Assembly (NCBI GenBank): GCA_024803745.1
Contig: JANJXV010000037.1
Span: forward strand, 10,741,001-10,805,000
Origin: Megascapheus bottae
Lineage: Eukaryota > Chordata > Mammalia > Rodentia > Geomyidae
Reading direction: 5' to 3'
DNA length: 64,000 nucleotides
Below the pieces are notes generated by a model. It did no database searches. It worked only from the letters and a program-made list of their open reading frames with translations, and had not been told where the DNA came from. The position numbers and the translations under genes were made by a program. Below, one piece after another: positions 12,253-22,921 of this stretch (the first letter of the stretch is position 1; each line of letters begins with the position of its first letter).

Positions 12253-12820
12253 ATTTAGGCTAAGATCTGAAGATTGCCCAGCCTGGGCAGAAGAACACTA
12301 GAGACTCTATCTCCAATTAACTAACAAAAAATTTGGACTGGATACGTGGCTCAAGTAGGGAGTAATAGCTGTGGACAAAACGAAGCAAGAGCAGAAAGCC
12401 CTGAGTTCAAGTTGCACAAAATAACACTACTGGGGTTGGGAACTGGTGGCTCACACCTATAATTCTGTCTCTAGCTGAGATCTGAGGATTGTGCTTGTGA
12501 AGCCAGCCTGCGGCAGGAAAGTCCGTGAGACTCATCTCCAATAACCACCAAAAAGCCAAAAGGAGAGCTTTGACAAGTAGTAGAATACCAGCCTTCAGTG
12601 ATACTAGCTTCAGCCAAGAGACAGCACTGAGCCCCTGAGTTCAAGCCCCAAAATCGGTATAAGGACACACACACTAAACAAATGAAAAAATAACATATAA
12701 ATGTACATGTTAAACTGTAACCCATTTAGTGGCACATGTCAAAAATCCCAGAATTTAGAAGGCTGAGCAAGAAGCTCAATTTCAGGCCAGCCTGGGCTGT
12801 ATAGTGAGTCTCCTCAAACC
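12253..12820 (+). repeat. Two diverged B1-Geo SINEs and a B1 monomer
   Basis: 12253-12427 lacks most of its head. 12431-12675 is complete. 12728-12820 is a B1-type monomer ending GCCAGCCTGGGCTGTATAGT. Confidence 0.7.
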
Positions 12821-12839
12821 ACGAAGGGCTGAGGCTCGG

Positions 12840-13270
12840 AGCTAGGTAGAGTGCTTGAGGCCCCCAAATAGTGCCTTGACCACTAACGCTCTTTCCTTGC
12901 CTTCCTTTCCCAGAACAGATAAATTCATCCATCAGACACAGGACCACTTGCAGTCAGCCTTGGCTCAGCAACCTCCCTGCCTCCAACTATCACATTATTT
13001 ATCCCACTGTTACTTACTTTCAAACCACCTCGACTTGACTGTTCTAGTATTCTTTCAGACCCACTACAGATACTTCAGGTTGAAAGCAATGAGTGTCTCT
13101 AGTTGTGTCTGTCTTGCAGATTTCTTCCTAATAAACCTGTGCTAGTGTTCTGCTGCCTTTGTCCTACTCTTTCTCTGGTCTTTCTCCCCTCCCCCACCCC
13201 CCTTCTTTGTGAACCTGACCAAGATTCTCCTTTCCTATCTTCATCGGGTTAGGTTTAAGCTTCACAAGCA
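12840..13270 (+). other. Unassigned unique block ending in an AATAAA
   Basis: A non-SINE segment with AATAAA at 13130-13135 followed by T/GT-rich DNA. It could be a solitary LTR fragment, a transcript end or chance; no protein or repeat family was recognised. Confidence 0.3.
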
Positions 13271-13456
13271 CTAAGTTTATGGAGCCTGAAATTTCATACT
13301 ACGAGAAAATTTGGACAATAGGATAGAAGCAAGCGAGCTAAATATGCAGGAATGCCCAAGCTCCCATGCCCTGGGAAAACACAGACCGGGTCTTCTGGCT
13401 TTGACACAAAGTAGGGACCTGTCCAGTTCCTCAGGACTGTGTGAAAAACGGAAGGG

Positions 13457-13652
13457 TCACCGGGCGCAGTGGCTCACGCCTGTAATCCTAGCTACTGAGA
13501 CTGAGGTCTGAGGATCGCGGTTCAAAGCCAGCCTGGGCACACAAAAAAAACATGTGAGCCTCTTATCTCCAATGAACCACTAGAAAACGCGAAGTGGGGC
13601 TGTGACTCAAGGGGCTCAAGTCCTATGACCCACAAAAACAAAGACAAATAAA
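13457..13652 (+). repeat. B1-Geo SINE close to the SPATA24 promoter
   Basis: B1 head GGCTCACGCCTGTAATCCTA, shortened right module. It ends about 350 bases before the SPATA24 ATG. Confidence 0.8.
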
Positions 13653-13699
13653 AACCCAGAAGGGTCAAGACGGGTCCAGATTTCCTGGACTCAAATTCC

Positions 13700-14002
13700 C
13701 ATGGATGGTTAGCTACCAGTAGCCAGGGTCCGGGCCTAGGCGGCGGCGTTTCTGTCGTTTTGTGATGCAGGGGCGGGGAGGGTCTAACCCAGAGTTTCCG
13801 CTTACTACGCAGGCGCCTCGGTGAGCCACACCCTCCCCAGGCTCCCGACGGCTCCTTTAAGAGGCGGGCCCTATTCCGGATAACAGAGGAAGTCCCCGCC
13901 TCCGGTTGCCACGGTGCTTTGTGGCGTCGCATTCTCATTGGTGGGCGACAGAGGCAGCCCCAGCTGCGGTAGCCATTTCCAACGAGCTGGCGGGGGCGAA
14001 AG
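13700..14002 (+). promoter_or_regulatory. SPATA24 promoter and 5' UTR, CpG-rich
   Basis: GC- and CpG-rich DNA lies immediately before the SPATA24 start. It contains an inverted CCAAT box (ATTGG, 13937-13941) and two ETS-like cores: TTCCGG at 13874-13879 and AGAGGAAGT at 13885-13893. No TATA box is apparent, so this looks like a dispersed CpG promoter. The transcription start cannot be placed from sequence alone. Confidence 0.6.
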
Positions 14003-15582
14003 ATGGCGACGCCCCTCGGGTGGTCGCCGGGGGGGTCGGGATCTGTGTGTCTCGCCTTCGATCAGCTGCGAGACGTGATTGAGTCCCAGGAGGAGCTGAT
14101 TCACCAGCTGAGGAATGTGGTACGCAGTTAGTAAAAGTAAGGGGTGAGGCGGGGCGGGACGCCTCCTGGTGGGGCGGAGCCCGGCCCCGTTGGGAGCCAG
14201 AGATGTGACTAGAATCGATCGCCGAGAGAGTCGTCGGCAGGCGGTGGAGCTCAGAGAGGCCCAGGGTGGGAGGGGAGCAGCCTAGAGGAAGAGGGTGGTG
14301 TTTTCCTGGATATTTTCTAGGTTGTTTTAACGAAAAGCAAACGACTTTTCTGTACCCTGCCTAATTGCTACGAGACCTAATAAATACCCATTGAATCCGT
14401 GTGTCCATGTTTAGTGGCAATGACTCCCCTGAGTTCCTAAGCCCCCATGTGCAGAGAAGCACTATGGGTACCCCTGGCTAGTGACAGACGCAGTGCCATG
14501 TTGAACCCAGTAGGCACAAGTGTAGCCCTTGACCACGCTCACGCCAGAACCTCCTACCGTATCGTTTTGCTTTTTCAAACCCCAACAAAGCATTGGAGCC
14601 ACACGTCATCTCTAGAGCTGCCTGCTGGAGTATAAGATTTTTGTTTATATTTTTTAATTTTGGTAAAAACATTGGGATGTCTGTTCCACCTCAAAAGTAA
14701 AACTGTCTTCGTGTCTATTTCAACTGATTCTTAAACCTGAGAAGTTAAATTGGGAGAGGAAAAAAGACCTTCTGTTGACTACCCTAACACCCTGTTTCAA
14801 CAAAATATATCAGCTGTAGGCACTGAATTACCAGTTACCTGAAGGTGTCCAGCTATTTTTTTGGCAGCTGGCCTTGGCATGTGTATTCCCACCATTCTTT
14901 TAATCCCTTTTCGGGCGCATGCTACTTGACATACAGATTACAGGATTAACTTTACCATCTTTTGGGGGGGGGGCAGTCCTGGGCCTTGAACTCAGGACCT
15001 GAGCACTGTCCTTGGGTGAGCCACAGCACCACTTCTAGATTTTTCCTATGTATGTGGTACCCAGGAATCAAACCTGGGTCTTCGTGCATGCTAGACAAGC
15101 ACTCTACCGCTAGGCCAAACTTCCCAGCCCCAACTTTACCATCTAAAAGCAATTTTAACGAAGGGACAATGCCTCTGTACCTGAGATCATATTTGTCATA
15201 AAATGAACCCAGGAAACGGGGGTGGGGTGGGAGAAGTTTAAAGCACTAGTTGCTTTAAACTGGTCTCCTAGCTACATAGGAGGCTGAGAGATATGGGAAA
15301 GTCTGTAAGATCCAGTTAACCAGCAAAATGCTAGAAGTGGAGCTGGGCTTAAGTCGTAGAATTCCAGCCATTGGTGAAAAAGCTAAGAGACAGGGGCCGG
15401 GAGTTTGGCCTAGTGGTAGAGTGCTTGCCTAGCATGCACGAAGACCCGGGTTCAATTCCTCGGTACCACATACATAGAAAAAAAAAAAGCTGGAAGTGGT
15501 GCTGAGGCTCAAGTGGTAGAGCTGTAGCCTTGAGAAAGTCCAAGGACAGTGCTCAGGCCCTGAGCTCAAGCCCAGGACTGGC

Positions 15583-15614
<32 letters not shown>

Positions 15615-18600
15615 AGAGACAGTACCTAGGCCCTGCGGTCAGGCCCCACCATTAGTGTACACATACATACACACAACTATTTGTTTGTTTGTTTGTTTAT
15701 TTATTTGTCAGTCATGGGGCTTAAACTCAGGGCCTGAACACTATCCTTGGGCTTTCTCAAGGCTAGAGCTCTATCACTTGAGCCACAGCACCACTTTTGG
15801 CTTTTTCAATGCATGTGGTACCGAGTCTTCATGTATGCTAGGCAAGCTCTCTACCACTGGACCAAACTTCCAGTCACACACTACTTTATTTTTAAGCACT
15901 TTTATTTATTTGTCAGCTATTGGGCTTGAACTCAGTGCCTGGGCACTATCCATTAGCCTCTTCGTGCTCAAGGCTAGTGCTCTATCACTTGAGCGGTGCT
16001 CTACAGCACCACTTCCTGTTTAAAGAGCAATTGTAACCTATTCTGGGACTTGGCCTTGGGCTCCTCTGGGCACCACAACCCACACTGTTCAGTCTAGCTG
16101 TGAGCTATCTCCTCTATGGGCCTAGTTTCTACCACAAGGAAAGAGAAGCTGGGCCTCGGGGAATCTGAGGAACTGCATTCTCCCTACTCGCTGCCTGTTA
16201 AATCCTGGTTCCCCTGGGTTTACCCCATTATCCAACCTCTGTCCTGATCCCTAGCGGGCACCCTTCTTATCCTGACCCTAGGTCCTTGCTGATCCAAACT
16301 TTGTTGCAGATGGTTCTCCAGGATGAAAATTTTGTCAGTAAAGAAGAGTTCCAGGAAGTGGAGAAGAAACTGGTGGTAAGTAATGCTTCTTGTCTATTTC
16401 CTGATCCCTGTGGTCGGCCAGGGTCATTAAGTATGGGCCTTGGGAACTTCCATTCCCGGTGGTAAAAGCAGCATCTTCCTGTACCCTGGTTTCTATGTGC
16501 TTTTCTGAGAAAGGGGCTACTTAAGGGAACCTAGGAGGCCCAAAGTAGCTTCAGGTAATGACATGACTGCTTGCTGCTCCTTCAGGAAGAGAAAGCTGCC
16601 CATGCTAAGACCAAGGTCCTCCTGGCCAAAGAAGAGGAGAAGCTGCAGTTTGCCCTCGGAGAGGTGGAAGTGCTGTCTAAGCAGTTGGAGCAAGAGAAGC
16701 TGGCCTTCGAAAAGGCGTAAGTGGGCCTCAGGATGGGGCATGGAGATCAGGGGTCTTGTCTGCCTATAGGCCTACGCACTCTCTCAACCTGTTCTCTTCC
16801 CTTAGGCTCTCCACTGTCAAGAGCAAAGTCCTGCAGGAGTCCAGCAAGAAGGACCAGCTCATCACCAAATGCAATGGTAGGCGGGAAGCCCGCTCTGCCC
16901 CCCATGCTAACTTACACGGGCTCTTCCCTAATAGCCCAGGGCCCATGCCAAAAGCAGGGTTTCACCCAAACTTCTATCCCCGGCTGAGGATACAGGCAAG
17001 CCCAGGAGGCGCACACCTTCGAAAAGGCCTTCAGGGACCAGGCAGGCCACGAAAATGAGGGAAGCAGTCGGTGTACGATATTCTTCACGGCCATAAAGAA
17101 ACGGGTTTGCTCCCATTTTTCTTGAAACATACAACCTTCTTAGTCCACCTTTTATTTCCCACTTTTGATATGTATTAGAAGTAGTGCATTTTACTCTTAA
17201 CCCTGCTGCAAGAACCACAGGGCAAGCATTTTGTTGGGAATCTGACATTAGTTTCAGTAACATGAAAGCCATCTCCCTGTTCCTTACTCCTCCCCTGTGG
17301 GAATGAGAGCTCAGTAAGAAAAAAAAAAGGTGGGGGGAGTTGGGAATGTGGCTTAGTGGTAGAATGCTTGCCTAGCATACCTGAAGCCCTGGATTTGATT
17401 CCTCAGCATCACATAAACAGAAAAACCCGGAAGTGGTACTGTGACTTTTCCATGGCCACTGGCTCTGTTGGTGATGTGAGTTGAAGGGTACCTTTTACAG
17501 TCAACTCCCCAGTGTCCCCAGAATGAGGAAACCCTTTACTTAAGTAGTAGCAGATACAAATGTCCACTCATGACATCTGCTTCATTCACTGTAGCGGATC
17601 TCAAGTAGGCCAGAGACCAGTCCAAATCACAGGCAAAGCTGAGACGCCTCCCAGCGGGGCTCCCCCAGGAGCCCAAGGCAGCTACGGCTCAAATGGTAGC
17701 GCTCTCGCCCTAAGCAAAAAAACTCAAGGACAATGCCCAGGCCCCGAGTTCAAGTCCCAGGACAACACAGACTATAGATTCCCTTAACTCTCCCTAGGTA
17801 TCTCCTTTTCTTTCCCCACAAACGCCTAGGATAGATAGACACGTTTCCTATAGGGCATTCTTTCCAAATAGGAGTTCTTCTGTGTGTGTATCACAGGGAT
17901 GGAGTCTGGTTATCTCTCCCTGCATGTCCTGCATCATTCCAGTGGGTCATAAGTCCTTACTTGAGCCAGTCTGCTGGGTTTGGGGAGTGGGAATGGGGAG
18001 AGTGGGAAGGCAGTACTGGTATTTGAACGCAGGGCATTGGTGCTATCCCTTAGTGGTTTTGTTTTGTTTACCAGTCATGATACTTGAACTTGGCCAGGAT
18101 GCTGTTTCTGAGCTCCTTTTTGCTCAAATCCAGCACTTTTTTTTTTTTTTTGGCTAGTCCTGGGGCTTAAACTCAGAGCCTCTGTCCTTGAGCATTCTCA
18201 AGGGTAGAGCTCTACCACTACAGCCACAGCATTGCTTCTGAGTTTTTCTGTGTATGTGGTACCAAGGAATCGATCCCAGGGCTTCATGCATGATAGGTAA
18301 GCACTCTACCACTAGGCCACACTCCTGGTTTCTAACACTCTACCGCTTGAGCCATGGCACCACTTCTGGCTTTTTTCTGATTAATTGGAGATAAAAAGAC
18401 TCCTGGATTTTCCTGCCCAGGCTGGCTTCAAACCATGATCCTCAGATCTCCGCCTCTTGAGTAGTTAGGATTACAGGCACAAGCCACTGGCACCTGGCTG
18501 ACACTTAGTTTTTTGTTTGTTTGTTTGTTTGTTTGTTTGCCAGTCCTAGGCCTTAAACTCAGGGCCTGAGCACTGTCTTTTTTTTTTTTTGCTAGTCTTG

Positions 18601-21600
18601 GGGACTGAACTCAGAGCCTGACCATGGTCCTTGGTCCTGGGCTTTTCTCAAGGATAGTGCTCTTCTGCTTGAGCTATAGCACCATTTCTAGCTTTTTCTA
18701 TGTATGTGGTACCGAGGAATCGAACCTGGGTCTTTGTGTATGCTAGGCAAGCACTCTACGATTAGGCCAAATTCCCAGCCCCTGTCCTTGAACTTTCTCA
18801 AGGCTAGTGCTCTACCACTTGAGCCACAACACTACTTCTGGGTTTTTCTATGTATGTGATACCAAGGAATTGAACTCAGGTCTTTGTCCATAGTAGGCAA
18901 GCACTCAACCACTAGGCCAAACTCCTGGCCTAGTTTTATTATTATTATTATTATTATTTGTATTCAAAGACTAGCCACAGCTCCATTTCTGACTTTTTGG
19001 TGCTCAATTAGAGATAAGAGTCTCAGACTTTTCCCACCTGAGCTGACTTCAAACCTCAATCCTTATTTATCAGCCTCCTGAGTGGGTAGGATTACAGTTG
19101 TTAACCACCAGTGCGCAGCCAGTCTGCTGTTTTAAGCTGTAAACTGTTTAAACCTTGACTATACCCATACCACTTCCCCTTTGTGGTTATTGTTTGGTTT
19201 CTACACCTACATAGTTCTTTATTCTTCTCAGAGAGATTTTCACCATTCTCTCATTGGGTGCTTCAGCTTTTCAAGAGTCTCAAGCAATTTGGATTAGCTA
19301 GATGACTTTGGGAAGGAGAGTCAGTAGTTCCAATGAGCTCATGTTTTCCTCTGTTTCATCTGTGTCTCCTTTTTCCTTTTTTTCTACACACCTCCCCTCA
19401 AAAAAAAAAATACAGGTGCTTGAAGTCAAGGCCTCCCACTTGCTCCGCTGGTCCATTACCACATGAGTCATACCTCCAGCCTGGCTTTTCGGTATTGAGT
19501 TAGAGGTGGAATCTTGAAGGCTTTTCTGCCAGGGTTGACTTCAAACGTCCCAAGCAATTAGAATTACTGGTGTGAACCACCAGTAATTCTTTTGTCTTCT
19601 TTTTCATGCTGTGCCTTGATTTATACCATATCTTCTCTTCTGAAATCCTCAGTGCATTCTCAGCATTCCTACACAGTCAGAGCCATATTCTAATTTTTGT
19701 CCAACCTTTATTATGTATTTAGTAGTGCTGGGAACTAAACTCAGGGTTTCCATGCTAGGCAAGTTGCTCTACCCCTCAACTATATCCCAGGCCTGCCCAA
19801 CATTTAAATGCAGTAGGTTTGTCTTCCTTTGTGAATCAGAATTTTGTAGGACTCCACAACTCCACAAGGAACAATTAATGAAACAACTCTAGATACCTAC
19901 ACCTTTCTTGACATACACCTTTGACCAAAACACAAAAGTTATGCTTACATTCAATGTGTACTTAATTTGGCATGGGCTTTGCCACCACTACCATCTCATT
20001 GGGTCTTCCCTCCAACCCCCTCCCCCAACTGAACATTAAGGCTGTTTGTACATGAGGAATAGGTCTGGAAATATAAATGTTTGTTTTCCTTTTTTATTTT
20101 ATTTTCTGCCAGTCCTGGGACTTGAACTCAAGGTCTAGGCACTGTTCTTGAGCTTTCTCAAGGCTAGTGCTCTACTGCTTGAGCCATTGAACCACTTCCA
20201 GCTTTTACCGTGTATGTACTGCAGAGGAATCAAACCCAGGGCTTCGTACATGCTAGGCCACATTCCAAGCCTACTTTATTTTGCTTTTGTTTTTGTGTCA
20301 GTCCTGGGGCTTGAACTCAGGGCCTCACATTAGCTATTTCATGTAAGCCTTGTACTCTACTACTTGAGTCATACCTCCAGTTCCAGATTTTTGCTGGTGA
20401 GTTGAAGAGTATCTGATTTTGTCTGGCTGGCTTTGAACCTTGATCCTCAAATCTCAGCCTCCTGAGAAGCTAGGATTATAGGCATGAGCTACTGGCACAT
20501 GACTTCAAAATGAAGTTTACTGAAATGAAGTTTTGTCCATTTCTTTGATCAGTTATTGAATCTTTTAATGTTTTGGTGGTGCAGGAGATCAAACCCAATC
20601 CTTATACATTTCACTACAGAGTCATACCCTCAGCTGAGGGCAACTGAGGTCACAGAACTCTCCTACTTCTGAAGCTCTAGTACAAAGATGGGCATCCACC
20701 TGGCCCTCTGTAGATCTAGTTGGACTAAGCCTAACTAGGAAATGTTTTCAAGTCATAAGCTCCCATAAGCTCATTCCATAAATGCATTTAATGTATACCC
20801 ACTGTATGTCAAGTACTGTTTTCAGCCTCAGGGAAAAGCAGCTAATATGACAAGTGAGTGGAAAAATTATGGTATTTTTGGATAACAGGTATAAGCAGAA
20901 AAATGTAATAAGAAGAGGAGAAGAAAGTTGTGGGAAGAGTTGGAATTTCTAGACTGTCTTGCTAAATCAAGGAGCATCATCTCTAAAGGCTGCAGTTAGT
21001 GGGCTGGGAGTTTGGCCTAGTGAATTCATTTCCTCCATACCACATACATAGAAAAAGCCAGAAGTGGTGCTGTGGCTCAAGTGGTAGAGCTGTAGCCTTG
21101 AGAAAGCCCACGGACAGTACTCAGGCCCTGAGTTCAAGCCCCAGAACTGGCAAAAAAAAAAAAAAAAAGACTGCAGTTGGTGACAGTAGTTATTTGTCCT
21201 GTTTTAGGATAGACCACAAATATTTTTCTTCAAGAACCTCCGCCTACTCTCACATTCTAGGCAAATACTCTAGAACTAGAATGGTGAAAAATGGTGGGTG
21301 GAGTCCAAAATAGAATGATAAAGTCACTGACACAATCATCAAAACATTGTCAGTTATGCTTAAGACCCCATAAATTCACACTGAAATATTAGCAACTGTT
21401 TGTGGAAAAGCCCTGGGTGGGGGGTTCCAGAAAGCCCTGTGAGGGAAGCCTTAGCCCAGGAAGGGGCCCATGCATGGGAACCACCCCTCCTCCTGCCTCT
21501 CTCCCCCACAGAGATTGAGTCTCACATTATAAAGCAAGAAGATATACTTAATGGCAAAGAGAATGAAATTAAAGAGTTACAGCAAGTTATCAGCCAGCAG

Positions 21601-21843
21601 AAACAGATCTTCAGGTGAGGGGCTGGGCTAGGCTGGGGGTTGTTGATGGAAGTGGGGAGCCTGACCTCTGGCCCCTACCCTGGGCTCTACAGCCCACGAC
21701 ACCGGCTCCATTGCAGGAATCACATGTCTGACTTCCGGATCCAGAAGCAGCAGGAGAAATACATGGCCCAGGTGCTGGACCAGAAGCATAAGAAAGCCTC
21801 AGGAAAGCGTCATGCCCGCAGTCACCATCTCAGGGAAAAATAA
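14003..21843 (+). CDS. SPATA24: SPATA24, spermatogenesis-associated protein 24 (six exons)
   Basis: Coding exons are 14003-14119, 16310-16375, 16586-16716, 16806-16876, 21512-21614 and 21717-21843. They join in frame to 615 nt, a 204-residue protein, close to the human length of about 205. All introns are GT-AG. The protein begins MATPLGWSPGGSGSVCLAFD, is almost entirely charged heptad-rich coiled coil from about residue 20 to 175, and ends in a basic tail (HKKASGKRHARSHHLREK). Known orthologues (mouse TIPT) are testis-enriched nuclear proteins that bind the TBP-related factor TRF2 and HP1. The start has a good Kozak context (AAGATGG) in a CpG promoter. Intron 4 (4.6 kb) is packed with nested SINEs. 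The TAA stop lies inside the AATAAA signal. Confidence 0.95.
14961..15130 (-). repeat. IDL-Geo SINE with internal deletion
   Basis: Begins with a G-run at 14963-14972 in place of a T-tail. It lacks about 25 bases of the right module between TTGGG and TGAGCCACAGC. Confidence 0.82.
15240..15655 (+). repeat. B1-Geo split by a young IDL-Geo with target-site duplication
   Basis: The host runs 15240-15393 and 15610-15655. The insert, 15394-15609, is a full IDL-Geo with a long A-tail. AGCTAAGAGACAG at 15381-15393 is repeated exactly at 15610-15622. Confidence 0.92.
15677..16019 (-). repeat. IDL-Geo (15677-15877) and a truncated dimer (15896-16019)
   Basis: The first starts with a (TTTG)n tail. The second keeps only the tail and right module. 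Confidence 0.8.
16877..17336 (+). other. SPATA24 intron 4, first unique part
   Basis: No repeat recognised. Overlapping open frames here continue from exon 4 through its donor and are not coding. Confidence 0.5.
17337..17770 (+). repeat. Truncated SINE pieces
   Basis: 17337-17444 is the ID head plus the first bases of the right module. 17678-17770 is a right module alone (GGCTCAAATGGTAGCGCTCT to CAAGTCCCAGGAC). Confidence 0.7.
18018..18929 (-). repeat. Two doubly nested SINE pairs
   Basis: A B1-Geo (18018-18508) is interrupted by an IDL-Geo at 18137-18329. An IDL-Geo (18512-18929) with a (TTTG)n tail is interrupted by another IDL-Geo at 18579-18781. In each case the host sequence continues in register after the insert. 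Confidence 0.8.
18930..19121 (-). repeat. B1-Geo SINE with (ATT)n
   Basis: A trinucleotide run at 18935-18958 precedes the reversed linker (AATTAGAGATAAGAGTCTCA) and head. Confidence 0.75.
19122..20087. repeat. Old SINE remnants in SPATA24 intron 4
   Basis: 19410-19588 is a diverged B1-type dimer (-). 19717-19797 is an ID-like monomer (-) recognised by CTAGGCAAGTTGCTCTACC. The remainder is unique. Confidence 0.55.
20088..20635 (-). repeat. IDL-Geo, B1-Geo and ID remnants
   Basis: 20088-20272, 20278-20505 and 20572-20635 respectively, all in reverse. Confidence 0.75.
20636..20999. other. SPATA24 intron 4 unique part with faint L2/MIR-like match
   Basis: 20755-20870 (TACCCACTGTATGTCAAGTA, then CAGCCTCAGGG) resembles an ancient mammalian repeat end. 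Otherwise unique. Confidence 0.35.
21000..21169 (+). repeat. IDL-Geo SINE lacking its B box
   Basis: A deletion after TTGGCCTAGTG removes about 40 bases, including the Pol III B box. The right module and A-tail are intact. Confidence 0.85.
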
Positions 21844-21844
21844 A
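21839..21844 (+). terminator. SPATA24 poly(A) signal overlapping the stop codon
   Basis: AATAAA spans the last lysine codon, the TAA stop (21841-21843) and one further base. A T/GT-rich element at about 21852-21870 is a suitable downstream element. No other AATAAA occurs in the following few hundred bases, so the 3' UTR is probably only a few tens of bases. Confidence 0.7.
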
Positions 21845-22311
21845 ATGCCGGTTGTTTTTTTGTTCTCTGGTTCTAATACCCAACTTCTCTGCCTTTTCTG
21901 TCTGGTCTGAGGAGTCCGGCCCTGCCTTTCCTACCCTGTGAGTCCAGGAAAAGGGCAGAGTGAGCCACAGTCACTTCTGCTGGTCTGCCTTGTAGGCCTT
22001 GGTGACCTTAGAGTCAAATCACCAAGGACTAGGTAGGGGCCAGGCCTTGGGTAGGCCACTTCCTGAGCACAAATGGGAATGCTACTCCAGTCTCCAGACC
22101 CTGCTACTTCCCTCCCTCCCTTGGGCAGTGGCAGAGTCCCACCCCACTGGAGTGATGGAAGCTGTCATATGGAGAAGGAGCTGGGTCTTTGTGGTCTAGT
22201 AGACACCCCCCCTCTTTGGGCATTCTAATCTTTTTCTATGTAAACATTCATGGTTACCCCAGTAACATCCCACACCACTCTGTAAATTTAGCTCTCAGAT
22301 TGATTACAGGA

Positions 22312-22343
22312 GTGTGTGTGTGTGTGTGTGTTTGTGTGTGTAT

Positions 22344-22389
<46 letters not shown>

Positions 22390-22390
22390 A
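22312..22390 (+). repeat. Compound (GT)n-(GA)n microsatellite
   Basis: GT units run to about 22341 with one TT interruption. AG/GA units follow from 22346 to 22386, then a purine-rich GGGA tail. Confidence 0.95.
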
Positions 22391-22475
22391 GAGGGAGGGA
22401 GAAACAGGGAGACACAGAAATGCCCACAAAAGCAAGCCTGAATCTGGGAAATCAGTTGTTACAAGAATGTATGTC

Positions 22476-22672
22476 GGCCGGGAGTTTGGCCTAGTGGTTA
22501 AAGTGCTTGCCTAGCATGCATGAAGACCCAGGTTTGATTCTTTGGTACCACATACATAGAAAAAAGCCAGAAGTGGTGCTGAGGCTCAAGTGGTAGAGCT
22601 CTAGCCTTGAGAAAGTCCAAGGACAGTGCTCAGGCCCTGAGCTCAAGCCCAGGACTGGCAAAAAAAAAAAAA
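22476..22672 (+). repeat. Young IDL-Geo SINE with 13-bp target-site duplication
   Basis: AAGAATGTATGTC at 22463-22475 is repeated exactly at 22673-22685, flanking a full-length element that starts GGCCGGGAGTTTGGCC and ends in an A-run. Confidence 0.96.
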
Positions 22673-22689
22673 AAGAATGTATGTCATAC

Positions 22690-22921
22690 CTAGCCAGGTA
22701 CTGGTGACTCATACCTGTAATCCTAGCTATTCAGGAGGCTGAGATCTGAGGATCATGGTTTAAAGCCAGCCTCAGCATGAAAGTCTGTAAGACTTATCTC
22801 CAATTAACCATCAGAAAACCGGAAGTGGTGCTGTGGCTCGAAGGGTAGAGCAGTAGCCTGGAGCTGAAATGCTCAGAAACAGTGCCAGGTCCAGAGTTCA
22901 GACCCCACCACCAACAAAAAT
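22690..22921 (+). repeat. B1-Geo SINE
   Basis: B1 head (CATACCTGTAATCCTAGC), linker CTTATCTCCAATTAACC, right module, short A-tail. Confidence 0.85.

Larger units (their letters stand above)
14120..16309 (+). other. SPATA24 intron 1
   Basis: GC-rich just after the donor, unique to about 14960, then the SINEs listed separately, then 290 unique bases before exon 2. Confidence 0.6.

Noticed and set aside
13522..13938. 138-codon minus-strand frame across the SPATA24 promoter
   Set aside because: It runs through a SINE and the CpG-rich promoter and has no recognisable protein content.
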